Shown here: positions 6,656 to 13,671 of the stretch, piece after piece
Position numbering within the stretch: position 1 is the first letter of the stretch
Layout of the letters: each line of letters opens with the position of its first letter
Origin: Actinomycetota bacterium
GTDB lineage: Bacteria; Actinomycetota; Aquicultoria; Aquicultorales; Aquicultoraceae
Direction of reading: 5' to 3'
Length of the DNA: 13,742 bases
NCBI GenBank assembly: GCA_030017355.1
Contig: JASEIR010000046.1
Coordinates: 1 to 13,742, forward strand
Program-made: the position numbers and the translations under genes
Notes under the pieces: generated by a model
Told to the model about the DNA's origin: nothing
The model's database searches: none
Seen by the model: only the letters and a program-made list of their open reading frames with translations

Positions 6656-9204
6656 TACACTCGCACCTCCTCACGACGCATTGACGGTATGAATCTCTTC
6701 AAGAGCAGCGTGTTTAAGGTTACTGAAACCGAACTCATTGCCATGAAAAACGCCGCCAGCTCAGGGCTTACCAGAAATCCAACGAACGGGTATAGTAGGC
6801 CGGCCCCGATAGGAATACCTAAGGTGTTATAGATAAAGGACCAAAAAAGATTTTGCTTAACCTTGCGCATGGTCGCCCGGCCTATCTCAATGGCGGAAAC
6901 CACATCCCTGATGTCATCCTTAATGAGGACGATTTCACCGGTTTCCTTGGCTACATCGGTTCCACTACCGATGGCGATACCCACGTTCGCCTGAGCAAGA
7001 GCTGGAGCATCATTAATGCCGTCGCCGACCATTGCCACATTTAAGCCCCTCTCCTGAAGCTTCTTAACTTCGTTTGCCTTATCCTGAGGCAATACTTCAG
7101 CAAGAACAGTATCGATACCTGCCTGACGTGCAATCGCGTTGGCAGTTCGCTGATTATCTCCCGTAATCATAGCCACCTTGATACCCAATGCTTTGAGCCG
7201 CGCTACAGCCGCTTTGGAATTCTCTTTCAAAGTATCTGCAACGGCAATAACACCCGCAGGCTTGCCATCAATTGCCAGAAGCATCGCGGTCTTGCCATCG
7301 TTCTCCAGTCTCTCTGCCTCAGCCAACAGGTCACCGAATTCAACGCCACGCTGAGTCATCAGGCGACGATTCCCGATAAGTACTTCTCTACCCGCTGCCC
7401 TGACCTCAATACCATAACCTATAATGGCGTTAAAGGCCTCAACATCTGCTAATTCCAAGCCTTCATCCCTTGCACCCCTGACGATAGCCTCGCCCAGAGG
7501 ATGCTCGGAGTTTTTCTCGGCCATGGCTGCAAATTGCAGTACTTGCCTGCGATCAAATCCTGGGGCTGCCACCACATCGGTCAAGGATGGTTCTCCTTTG
7601 GTGAGAGTGCCCGTTTTGTCAAAAACGACTGCTTGAAGCTTGGAGGTTGCCTCCACAGCATCAGCACCTTTAAACAGGATGCCATGTTCTGCGCCTTTGC
7701 CTGTTCCCGCCATCATGGCGCTTGGTGTCGCCAACCCCAAAGCACACGGACAAGAAATAATTAAGGTCGTCACGCTGAGAAGCAGCGCAAAACCAAAGAC
7801 TCCGATACTGCCCAGCGAGTACGGTGAAAGAACAAATCGGCTCTCGGGGGTGAAGAATAGGTCATACCCCAAGAAAAACCAGAATGCGAACACTAACAGC
7901 GCCAACACATGAACACCTGCTATGAAGTGACCGGCCACGAAATCGGCAAGCTTCTGAATAGGGGCTTTTGAGGCTTGCGCGTCTTCCACCAACTTTATAA
8001 TCTGTGACAGCGCAGTGTCAGCGCCCACCTTGGTAGCTCTAAACTTAAACACTCCTGTTTTATTAATGGTTGCCCCAATAACCTGATCGCCCACCTTCTT
8101 TTCAACCGGCATGCTCTCACCGGTAATCATAGACTCGTCAACCGCTGAATATCCATCGATGATCTCTCCGTCAACCGGGACGCTCTCACCCGGCTTAACC
8201 AGTATGATGTCACCAATCACCACGTCGTCTGCGGCGATCTCCATTTCAAGACCATCCCTGATTACGCGAGCCGTCTTTGCCTGTAGGCTCATAAGCTTGC
8301 GGATCGCTTCTGACGTGCGACCTCGGGTGAGCGCCTCAAGGTAACGGCCTAAAACAATAAAGGCTGTAAGTAACGCTGCGGACTCAAAAAATGTCGCCCC
8401 TTTACCGCCAAACCCGGCATCCGGCCAGAGCGTATTAATGGTTGCAATCAAATATGCCGCTCCAATACCGGTTGCATACAGAAGGTTCATATCGGTAGCT
8501 CCACGGCGCAAGCCGTTAATGCTGTTGACGAAGAATTGCCAGCCAGGGATGAACACCACTGGAGTTGTAAGCGCCCACATCAGATAGGCATTATGCAGCC
8601 ACATGGGCACAATATCCTTAAAAATCCAGTAGGGCTGAAACATTCCCAGCATGACGACGAGTGAGAGAGGCCAGGCTATCCACATATTGCGTTTCTGTCG
8701 CTTCAGTTCCTTTTCGCGAGCTTGCTTCTCGCGATCCAACGCGGCGTGTCCCTGCAGCTTCTCGGTTGCTTCGTAGCCGAGCTCATTAATTACCTTTTTG
8801 ATTTCGGCTTTGGTCGTCGTGCCGGGATAATATTCTACCTTAACGCTCTCCGCCGGCAGGTTTACCACCACGCCGGTAACCCCAGGAAGGCTGCCGACCA
8901 CCTTTTCTATCTTAGCTACACACGACGCACAGCTCATACCGCCTACGTGCAACATCGCCTCCTCGTGCAAGACCTCGTAGCCAAGGTCCTGTACAGCTTT
9001 GACCATATCTGGTATCCCGATCTTGTCCGGCTCATATTCCACGTAGGCTCTGTGGGCCAGAAGATTTACCTTGACATCGATTACACCACTTAAGTTTCTC
9101 AGTGCTTTTTCAATTTTTGCAACACAAGAAGCACAGGACATGCCTTCCACAGGCAAAATAGCGTGTCTTCTAGATGTTTGTGCTATTACAGCAGATCTTG
9201 CCAT
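6655..9204 (-). CDS. copA: Cu+-exporting P1B-1 ATPase CopA
   Basis: An 849-residue copper(I) pump of the cytoplasmic membrane. Two N-terminal HMA metal-binding domains each carry GMSCASC (C24/C27 and C92/C95). Membrane helices start near 173. Motifs are TGES 361-364, the ion-site CPC 485-487, DKTGT 529-533, SEHPL 566-570, TGDN 681-684 and GDGINDAP 727-734. YN (792-793) and MAMSS (821-825) in the last two helices complete the P1B-1 Cu+/Ag+ signature. I chose ATG 9204 because GGAAGGAG lies about 8 nt upstream; a TTG at 9258 would add 18 residues without a ribosome binding site. The next gene overlaps by 1 nt. Copper-responsive control is likely from the family, and the upstream tandem repeat at 9291-9338 is the obvious candidate operator, but no copper repressor gene lies in the window. 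Confidence 0.95.
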   Translation of the reverse strand: MARSAVIAQTSRRHAILPVEGMSCASCVAKIEKALRNLSGVIDVKVNLLAHRAYVEYEPDKIGIPDMVKAVQDLGYEVLHEEAMLHVGGMSCASCVAKIEKVVGSLPGVTGVVVNLPAESVKVEYYPGTTTKAEIKKVINELGYEATEKLQGHAALDREKQAREKELKRQKRNMWIAWPLSLVVMLGMFQPYWIFKDIVPMWLHNAYLMWALTTPVVFIPGWQFFVNSINGLRRGATDMNLLYATGIGAAYLIATINTLWPDAGFGGKGATFFESAALLTAFIVLGRYLEALTRGRTSEAIRKLMSLQAKTARVIRDGLEMEIAADDVVIGDIILVKPGESVPVDGEIIDGYSAVDESMITGESMPVEKKVGDQVIGATINKTGVFKFRATKVGADTALSQIIKLVEDAQASKAPIQKLADFVAGHFIAGVHVLALLVFAFWFFLGYDLFFTPESRFVLSPYSLGSIGVFGFALLLSVTTLIISCPCALGLATPSAMMAGTGKGAEHGILFKGADAVEATSKLQAVVFDKTGTLTKGEPSLTDVVAAPGFDRRQVLQFAAMAEKNSEHPLGEAIVRGARDEGLELADVEAFNAIIGYGIEVRAAGREVLIGNRRLMTQRGVEFGDLLAEAERLENDGKTAMLLAIDGKPAGVIAVADTLKENSKAAVARLKALGIKVAMITGDNQRTANAIARQAGIDTVLAEVLPQDKANEVKKLQERGLNVAMVGDGINDAPALAQANVGIAIGSGTDVAKETGEIVLIKDDIRDVVSAIEIGRATMRKVKQNLFWSFIYNTLGIPIGAGLLYPFVGFLVSPELAAFFMAMSSVSVTLNTLLLKRFIPSMRREEVRV

Positions 9205-9290
9205 GCATACTTCTCCTTCCTTTAACGCCGCGCAATAATTACAAGGTCGCAAATACAAATTATCATTTTCTTTAGTAATACATATAATGT

Positions 9291-9338
9291 CGGCATACTG
9301 TCACTGTTTGTTTACGGCATACTGTCACTGTTTGTTTA
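9291..9338. repeat. Perfect 24-bp tandem repeat in the copA upstream region
   Basis: Two identical 24-bp units are contiguous (9291-9314 and 9315-9338), each starting CGGCATACTGTCACTG. Each contains ACTGTCACTGT, itself a direct repeat of ACTGT with one base between, giving four ACTGT half-sites in 48 bp. The block ends about 87 bp upstream of the copA ATG. On the minus strand GTGACA in the copA-proximal unit could serve as a -35 with a weak TATTAC -10 about 18 bp downstream. Likely a regulator-binding array for copA; a chance slippage duplication is the alternative. Confidence 0.6.
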
Positions 9339-9412
9339 GTAAACTCCTTCTTGTCTGCAACTATTAATCAAGAAACAAATGCGGCTCTTTCATAAAAAAT
9401 AAAAACCTCAAT

Positions 9413-9441
9413 TAAAAAAATGGCAGGCTCAAGCCCGCCAT
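9413..9441 (-). terminator. Intrinsic terminator of the gap-SHOCT operon
   Basis: Read on the minus strand, ATGGCGGGC (9441-9433) pairs with GCCTGCCAT (9428-9420), one G-U pair, around loop TTGA, followed directly by seven T residues. It lies 28 bp past the SHOCT stop codon and separates this operon from copA. Confidence 0.9.
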
Positions 9442-9468
9442 TCGATTTAAAGATAACATCGCTAGAGC

Positions 9469-9657
9469 TTAACTTGCGAGTTCACGCTTCTTGGCCTCGT
9501 ACTCTTCGGTGTTTATCTCACCTTTTGCATAGCGCTCTTTTAAAATTTCTAAGGCCTTCGGCATCTTTTCCTTTTCCTCCTCACGCTTTCGCCTGCTTAA
9601 TTCGCTAATCAGATAAACACCGCCACCAATGGCAAGTAGCCAAAAAAACACCATCAT
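9469..9657 (-). CDS. Small one-helix SHOCT-domain membrane protein
   Basis: A 62-residue protein: transmembrane helix about 3-19 (MMVFFWLLAIGGGVYLISEL), a charged linker RRKREEEKEK, and a SHOCT domain 33-60 (KALEILKERYAKGEINTEEY). It is the shortest of the four relatives in the window and lacks the Gly/Cys-rich N-terminus of the copy at 722. A GGGGGT stretch is about 10 nt upstream of tandem ATG codons; the first is taken. The gene starts 37 nt after the gap stop codon on the same strand and ends in the terminator at 9413-9441, so it is probably co-transcribed with gap. A TATAAT-like sequence at 9672-9677 in that gap has no convincing -35. Function unknown. Confidence 0.8.
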   Translation of the reverse strand: MMVFFWLLAIGGGVYLISELSRRKREEEKEKMPKALEILKERYAKGEINTEEYEAKKRELAS

Positions 9658-9694
9658 CTTTAAAAACCCCCATTATATCTCGATCGATATGTAG

Positions 9695-10876
9695 CTATGC
9701 CGTTCTTCGCTGTTCTTTTGTTGGCTCCGGGCTAGCCGGTTCCTCTGCTCCTTTAAAACCTTCTTCCATGAACTTACGGCTTTCCTCCTTAAGCGCTTTT
9801 CCGATAGCTTCATGCATAGCCGCTTCGGGTATGGTCTTAGGCAGAAAGCTATCTACAATTCCAAGTGCTTTGTTTGTCTTTTCAATTGACTCTATTCCAT
9901 TTTGAACAATCCCTGTTAATGATCTAATTGCGTCTATATTTTCAGGTATGGCGATTGCCTCATTGTGCACTTGAAACGTAATATATGCCTCACGATCATC
10001 AACTGCTAGAGCGTCTTCCCAAACGGCTACCTCCCACATGTCATTGCGCGGGCGCTTAAGGTCGCGCATAAGCTCGATTACCGAGTTTAATGCTACAAGC
10101 CCGTCATTGGCATGAATAAAGTTAACGCGAGGTTCCTCCCACAGCGCGTGGCGAAGTTCATCAAGGCTTATAGGCCTGGTTGTTTCTACCATAGCATAGT
10201 GTATATGGCTCAAGTTATAAGGACCAGCACCAGCTAGCGTTGTAATATCCAGGTCTTTAATAACAGTTTGCGCATCTGGGCCCTGGTGGCTAGGCACCTT
10301 TGTTTCGGGGATAAATGTATTTATCATTCCATCTCGATGGCTTTCCCAAGGGTCTGTACCTCGGCGTGCAAGCACCGCCCTAGCTCTTTTTACCCAACCT
10401 CGTTTATGCAGAGCGTTCATTACCCTACAAAGACCTGTCGTGTTACAGGAAACCACCCGCACAAACTGTTTATTTAGCGCCTCTTCATAGTTAACCTGAG
10501 CAGTAAACGAAATGCCTGCTACCTCATGCTCTTCACCACCTTGAAAAATTGCCTTCACACCTGCTTGCTCATACTTTGGTTTGTTTTTTTCGCCTAATCC
10601 TTTTGGAGTGCAATCAACTATTACATCGACTTCTTTCAATAAATCATCCAATGTTCCAACTACAGGTAGGTTTGCTTCCTCCATCATCGCACGCTTTTCC
10701 GGCATTGATGCATAGATAGGGTATCCTCGCTCAGCTGCCACTCGGATGCGGTAGTCGTATACGATATCAGAGACACCAACCAGTTCCATATCATCTTGCG
10801 CTGCGACTGCATCTGCAACACGCTTTCCAATGACTCCATACCCATTCACGCCAACGCGTACTTTTTCTCCCATCAT
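9695..10876 (-). CDS. gap: Type II (archaeal-type) glyceraldehyde-3-phosphate dehydrogenase
   Basis: A 393-residue cytosolic enzyme that interconverts glyceraldehyde 3-phosphate and 1,3-bisphosphoglycerate with NAD(P) in glycolysis or gluconeogenesis. The N-terminal Rossmann motif is VRVGVNGYGVIGKRVADAV (about 6-24). The catalytic Cys is C144 in VSCNTTGLCR, followed by ARRGTDPWESHRDGMINT and PSHQGPDAQTV, all hallmarks of the type II family rather than ordinary bacterial GapA. ATG 10876 is preferred because AAGGAG lies 9 nt upstream; a TTG three codons earlier abuts that site. Archaeal members end near 340 residues; this one has about 50 extra C-terminal residues (from FLPKTIPEAAMHEA on), and the broken paralogue at 5580-5951 shares the extension. 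A SHOCT gene follows after 37 nt. Confidence 0.92.
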   Translation of the reverse strand: MMGEKVRVGVNGYGVIGKRVADAVAAQDDMELVGVSDIVYDYRIRVAAERGYPIYASMPEKRAMMEEANLPVVGTLDDLLKEVDVIVDCTPKGLGEKNKPKYEQAGVKAIFQGGEEHEVAGISFTAQVNYEEALNKQFVRVVSCNTTGLCRVMNALHKRGWVKRARAVLARRGTDPWESHRDGMINTFIPETKVPSHQGPDAQTVIKDLDITTLAGAGPYNLSHIHYAMVETTRPISLDELRHALWEEPRVNFIHANDGLVALNSVIELMRDLKRPRNDMWEVAVWEDALAVDDREAYITFQVHNEAIAIPENIDAIRSLTGIVQNGIESIEKTNKALGIVDSFLPKTIPEAAMHEAIGKALKEESRKFMEEGFKGAEEPASPEPTKEQRRTA

Positions 10877-11003
10877 GAAAATCAACTCCTTGCCACAATT
10901 TAATATTGGTATTCCTTCCCAAGCTGATTGCGGTTAAACTTTATTGATATTTCTGACGATAAAATGTCGAAGAATAGCATGCACAAAAAGGAGACAAATA
11001 AAG

Positions 11004-11240
11004 ATGAATTGCTGGGAATTTAAAAAATGCGGAAGAGACAAGACCAAAGATTGCCCCGCCTATCCATTTAACGGAAAGAGTTGCTGGCTTACAGCTGGAA
11101 CAATGTGCGGTGGCAAGATTCAAGGAACATTTGCCCAAAAACTTGGTGATTGCACTAAATGTGACTTTTATCAACTTATGAACGAGAAACCAAAACAGCG
11201 CAGGGCTGCTGCACTTCGTGGTTACTGTGGTTTTAAATAG
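11004..11240 (+). CDS. Standalone 'two-CW' cysteine-rich protein
   Basis: A 78-residue soluble protein with eight cysteines: C3, C9, C17, C27, C35, C50, C53, C75. The pattern MNCWEFKKCGR...CPAY...CW...GTMC...CTKCDFY matches the 'two-CW' domain, which is usually an appendage of bacterial signalling proteins; here it is the whole protein apart from a basic tail. Cys spacing suggests a bound metal or Fe-S cluster, which is inference. I chose ATG 11004 because AAAAGGAG (10986-10993) lies 10 nt upstream; an earlier in-frame ATG at 10944 has no ribosome binding site. The gene is divergent from gap, with 127 bp between the starts; no strong promoter stands out in that gap. Confidence 0.8.
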   Translation: MNCWEFKKCGRDKTKDCPAYPFNGKSCWLTAGTMCGGKIQGTFAQKLGDCTKCDFYQLMNEKPKQRRAAALRGYCGFK

Positions 11241-11466
11241 TCCAGCCTTTGTCGAATTGCCTCCAAAAAAGAGTGCTTATTCTTCTAAAACAGCCAATTA
11301 ATGTTTACTAAATTCACAAATATTTTATGGAAACTTCATATCTTTTTCATATTTTGCACCTAGAATTTTCTTAGAGAAACTACTTTCAATGGTGTGCTCA
11401 AACCCGTAAGGTGTTACGATAATTTTGATTTACTTTCGATAATTCGAAAGGAGGTTTAAGAAAGCC
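11241..11466 (+). other. AT-rich intergenic region upstream of the fourth SHOCT gene
   Basis: No gene is supported here. There is no clear terminator after the two-CW gene. A TTCACA at about 11313 resembles a -35 box, but the -10 seventeen bases on (TCATAT) is poor. CGATAATT occurs twice shortly before the SHOCT gene, the second time inside the dyad at 11433-11450. Confidence 0.35.
11433..11450 (+). promoter_or_regulatory. Perfect 7-4-7 dyad abutting a ribosome binding site
   Basis: CTTTCGA (11433-11439) and TCGAAAG (11444-11450) are perfect inverted repeats around TAAT. The right arm supplies the first bases of AAAGGAGGT (11447-11455), the ribosome binding site of the SHOCT gene at 11467. 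It may be an operator or an RNA hairpin that masks part of that site. Which of the two cannot be told from sequence. Confidence 0.45.
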
Positions 11467-11712
11467 ATGTGTGGTCCACTTTTTACTGGAGGTAACTTTT
11501 TCTGGTCAGGAGGCATTTCAATGATCTTTATGCTTTTGTTTTGGGTTCTCGTTATAGGCGGTATCGTTTTTGCGATTAGAGAGCTAACAAAAGGCCCAGT
11601 AGGAACCCGCGAAAACAGAGACAAAGCCCTTGATATCCTAAAAGAACGTTACGCAAAAGGCGAAATTGATACTCAGGAGTTTCAAGAGAAGAAAAAAGCA
11701 CTTACAAGTTAG
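11467..11712 (+). CDS. Small SHOCT-domain membrane protein with Gly-rich N-terminus
   Basis: An 81-residue protein: Gly/aromatic-rich start MCGPLFTGGNFFWSGGIS, transmembrane helix about 19-38 (MIFMLLFWVLVIGGIVFAI), linker, and SHOCT domain 52-79 (RDKALDILKERYAKGEIDTQ). AAAGGAGGT lies 11 nt before ATG 11467. A second in-frame ATG at 11521 has its own GGAGG 7 nt upstream and would give a 63-residue form resembling the protein at 9469-9657. The longer form is preferred because its N-terminus parallels the copy at 722 (MPCPFCPGGG). It is probably monocistronic: a dyad overlaps its ribosome binding site and a hairpin follows 24 bp after the stop. Function unknown. Confidence 0.8.
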   Translation: MCGPLFTGGNFFWSGGISMIFMLLFWVLVIGGIVFAIRELTKGPVGTRENRDKALDILKERYAKGEIDTQEFQEKKKALTS

Positions 11713-11735
11713 GTCCACGTCCTACACCTTTAATA

Positions 11736-11767
11736 AATAAGCGGGTTTAATGCCCGCTTATTGCTTT
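11736..11767. terminator. Probable terminator between convergent SHOCT and pit genes
   Basis: AATAAGCGGG (11736-11745) pairs perfectly with CCCGCTTATT (11753-11762) around a 7-base loop. The T-run after it is interrupted (GCTTTAT), so termination may be less efficient than at the other hairpins here. It lies between convergent genes and could act in either direction. Confidence 0.65.
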
Positions 11768-11809
11768 ATAAAATACGCTTATTGCTTTTATAAAATGTTT
11801 TATAAAATA
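11755..11809. repeat. Short imperfect AT-rich tandem repeat
   Basis: CGCTTATTGCTTTATAAAAT (11755-11774) is repeated at 11776-11796 with one extra T, then a third partial copy TTTTATAAAAT follows. The first copy is the 3' arm and tail of the terminator hairpin, so the array looks like slippage duplication of a terminator tail next to the pit stop codon. Confidence 0.6.
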
Positions 11810-12802
11810 TTAAACGATTCTAATTAAGCAAAGCGTGGCAGCTGCTATAAGTGCTGATGCCGGGATAGTAAGTATCCATGCCCAGACAATGCGTGATGCT
11901 AAGGGCCATCTTACAGCTCTAAACCTTCTGGTTGACCCAACGCCTACAATTGAGCCTGTAATAGTGTGGGTTGTAGAAACTGGGATACCTAGCGATGAGG
12001 CGAAGAACAATGTTGTAGCACCTGCGGTTTCTGCAACAAATCCTCCCACCGGCTTTAACTTGGTAAGTCTTGAGCCCATAGTTTTTACAATTCTAAATCC
12101 ACCTAAAAGAGTGCCTATTGCAATAGTTGAGTATGATATAAGGATAACCCAGTAAGGGATATAAAACTCGCCTTTTATATAACCAGCTGAAAACAAAAGT
12201 GCCGCTATAATGCCTACCGTCTTCTGTGCATCATTTCCGCCATGCCCTAAACTATAAGCCGCAGATGATAAGAGCTGAGCCTTTCGGAAGAATTTATTTG
12301 CCTTTTCAGCGTGAACATTTCTTAATGCTGAGAAGGTTAGATTTGTAATAACAACAGCTAAAATAAACCCCAGGAGGGGTGAAAGAATTATAAATAGTAA
12401 AGTCTTGTTAATTCCAGAAAATAGTAATGAAGCTGGACCTGCTTTAACTAAAGCCGCGCCTATAAGCCCGCCTATAAGAGCGTGTGATGAGCTTGATGGA
12501 ATACCCTTCCACCACGTAAATATCCCCCATACAACTGCACCTACCAGAGCGCTAGCAATAATTGCATTATCTACGATTTCAGGCATAACAATGCCTTTCC
12601 CCACAGTCTTAGCTACATGAAGACCAAAAACAAAAACCGCTATAAAATTGAAGAATGCTGCCCAAATTACTGCAAGTCTCGGAGATAACACTCGAGTGGA
12701 CACAACGGTGGCAATGGAGTTAGCTGCATCATGAAAGCCGTTAATAAAATCAAACACTAAAGCAACTGCAATTATTAGAATAACAATCTCAAGATTAGGC
12801 AT
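11810..12802 (-). CDS. pit: PiT-family inorganic phosphate permease
   Basis: A 330-residue low-affinity phosphate transporter of the cytoplasmic membrane (PiT/Pho-4 family), which moves phosphate or metal-phosphate with protons or sodium. Both inverted-repeat signatures are present: GFHDAANSIATVVSTRVLSP (22-41) and GHGGNDAQKTVGII (186-199). The substrate-site loops PSSSSHAL (102-109) and PVSTTHT (274-280) are also present. About ten membrane helices are expected. The length is typical for the short bacterial form. Its ATG lies within the end of the upstream DUF47 gene (8-nt overlap, ATGCCTAA), the usual operon pair for this transporter. No Pho box was recognised. The gene ends just before the AT-rich repeat and hairpin at 11736-11809. 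Confidence 0.93.
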   Translation of the reverse strand: MPNLEIVILIIAVALVFDFINGFHDAANSIATVVSTRVLSPRLAVIWAAFFNFIAVFVFGLHVAKTVGKGIVMPEIVDNAIIASALVGAVVWGIFTWWKGIPSSSSHALIGGLIGAALVKAGPASLLFSGINKTLLFIILSPLLGFILAVVITNLTFSALRNVHAEKANKFFRKAQLLSSAAYSLGHGGNDAQKTVGIIAALLFSAGYIKGEFYIPYWVILISYSTIAIGTLLGGFRIVKTMGSRLTKLKPVGGFVAETAGATTLFFASSLGIPVSTTHTITGSIVGVGSTRRFRAVRWPLASRIVWAWILTIPASALIAAATLCLIRIV

Positions 12803-13412
12803 GTTTTAAAATGATTCCTTCGATGGTCAGGGCAGCTTCCCAGCAGAAATCAACCGCATCTTCTAGGTCTTCATATATGTCCTTCCATTTTATAACCTCA
12901 AGAACATCTGTCCCATTTGCAAAAAGATCCGCTATAGCCTTTCGGTAGACCTTATCCGCTGCCCTCTCGCTTTCCTTTACATTCTTTAGAAGATTATAAT
13001 CGCAACTCATCTTTCTAAGGCAGTCAGTTAAACTAGCCAGAAGCTTAGTGGCGTTTGATACCTCCCGCGCTAATTCTGTAGCTGCTCTTGGAACCTGTTT
13101 GACATTGTAAAGATGGATTTTTTCTGCTATAGCATCGATCGAATCCAGGATGGAGTCAATTGTATTCTTAAGCTCATGAATATCTTCTGAATCAAATGGT
13201 GTAACGAAGGTTTTTGCGAGCTTTTGGCTAACCTCCGCAACAATTGCATCGCCTTTGTTTTCAAGCTCAGTTATTCTTTTTGAAATCTGCGACGCATTTT
13301 CGGGGTGCTTGAAAAGCTCATGCAGCAGAGAAGCTGCTTCATATAAATTTGCTGCTGCTCTATTGAATAGATCAAAGTAGACTTCATTCCGTGGAATTAA
13401 GCTAAATTTCAT
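12795..13412 (-). CDS. DUF47/PhoU-like phosphate transport regulator
   Basis: A 205-residue, largely helical cytoplasmic protein of the DUF47 family, distantly related to PhoU. Recognisable segments are FDLFNRAAANLYEAASLLHE (14-33), ITELENKGDAI (47-57), TPFDSEDIHELKNTIDSILD (71-90) and the end DLEDAVDFCWEAALTIEGII (182-201). Acidic residues in these helices are where PhoU-like proteins bind metal clusters. Family members sit beside pit and are thought to modulate phosphate uptake through the permease. It is the first gene of the two-gene operon and overlaps pit by 8 nt. AAGGT directly abuts the ATG, an unusually short spacing, and this region is inside a perfect dyad (13411-13428), so initiation may be weak or regulated. 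Confidence 0.9.
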   Translation of the reverse strand: MKFSLIPRNEVYFDLFNRAAANLYEAASLLHELFKHPENASQISKRITELENKGDAIVAEVSQKLAKTFVTPFDSEDIHELKNTIDSILDSIDAIAEKIHLYNVKQVPRAATELAREVSNATKLLASLTDCLRKMSCDYNLLKNVKESERAADKVYRKAIADLFANGTDVLEVIKWKDIYEDLEDAVDFCWEAALTIEGIILKHA

Positions 13413-13428
13413 ACCTTCATAAAGGTAT
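13411..13428 (-). promoter_or_regulatory. Perfect 7-4-7 dyad overlapping the DUF47-pit start
   Basis: ATACCTT (13411-13417) and AAGGTAT (13422-13428) are perfect inverted repeats around CATA. In the minus-strand transcript the second arm contains AAGGT, the only ribosome-binding-site-like sequence, and the first two bases of the ATG at 13412. A hairpin would hide both; an operator for a repressor is the alternative. Confidence 0.45.
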
Positions 13429-13540
13429 CACACAACACTTAACGGAACAAGATTTTTTATTATAAAATGGGTCGCATAACAAAAGGAATAAATTAAGCTT
13501 CAAGCAAATTATAGATACAGGGATTTTGCATTTTATCCTC
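13413..13540 (-). other. Upstream region of the DUF47-pit operon
   Basis: A perfect TATAAT on the minus strand (13459-13464), about 47 bp before the ATG, is a candidate -10 box; no good -35 lies 16-18 bp further upstream, so any promoter here may need an activator. No Pho-box repeat could be recognised, and there is no gene between here and the dispersed repeats. Confidence 0.35.
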
Positions 13541-13671
13541 TGTCATTCCCTCGACTTTGCTCGGGACAGGCTCCGGGCCGAAGCCCACCTTCCTTTCTGT
13601 CATCCCAAGCGAAGGGGTAAACCCGCCTCCCTTTTTGTCATCCTGAAGGGCCGTAAGGCCCTGAAGGATCT
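13541..13671. repeat. Cluster of dispersed TGTCAT-type intergenic repeats
   Basis: Three units each begin TGTCAT(T/C)CC, at 13541, 13598 and 13636. The last is a clear hairpin: ATCCT...AGGGCC (13640-13652) pairs with GGCCCT...AGGAT (13657-13669) around GTAA, with only a GA/GA internal mismatch. The first two are more degenerate. This resembles the REP-like families common between genes in many bacteria and is related in style to the element at 1-40. Confidence 0.6.
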
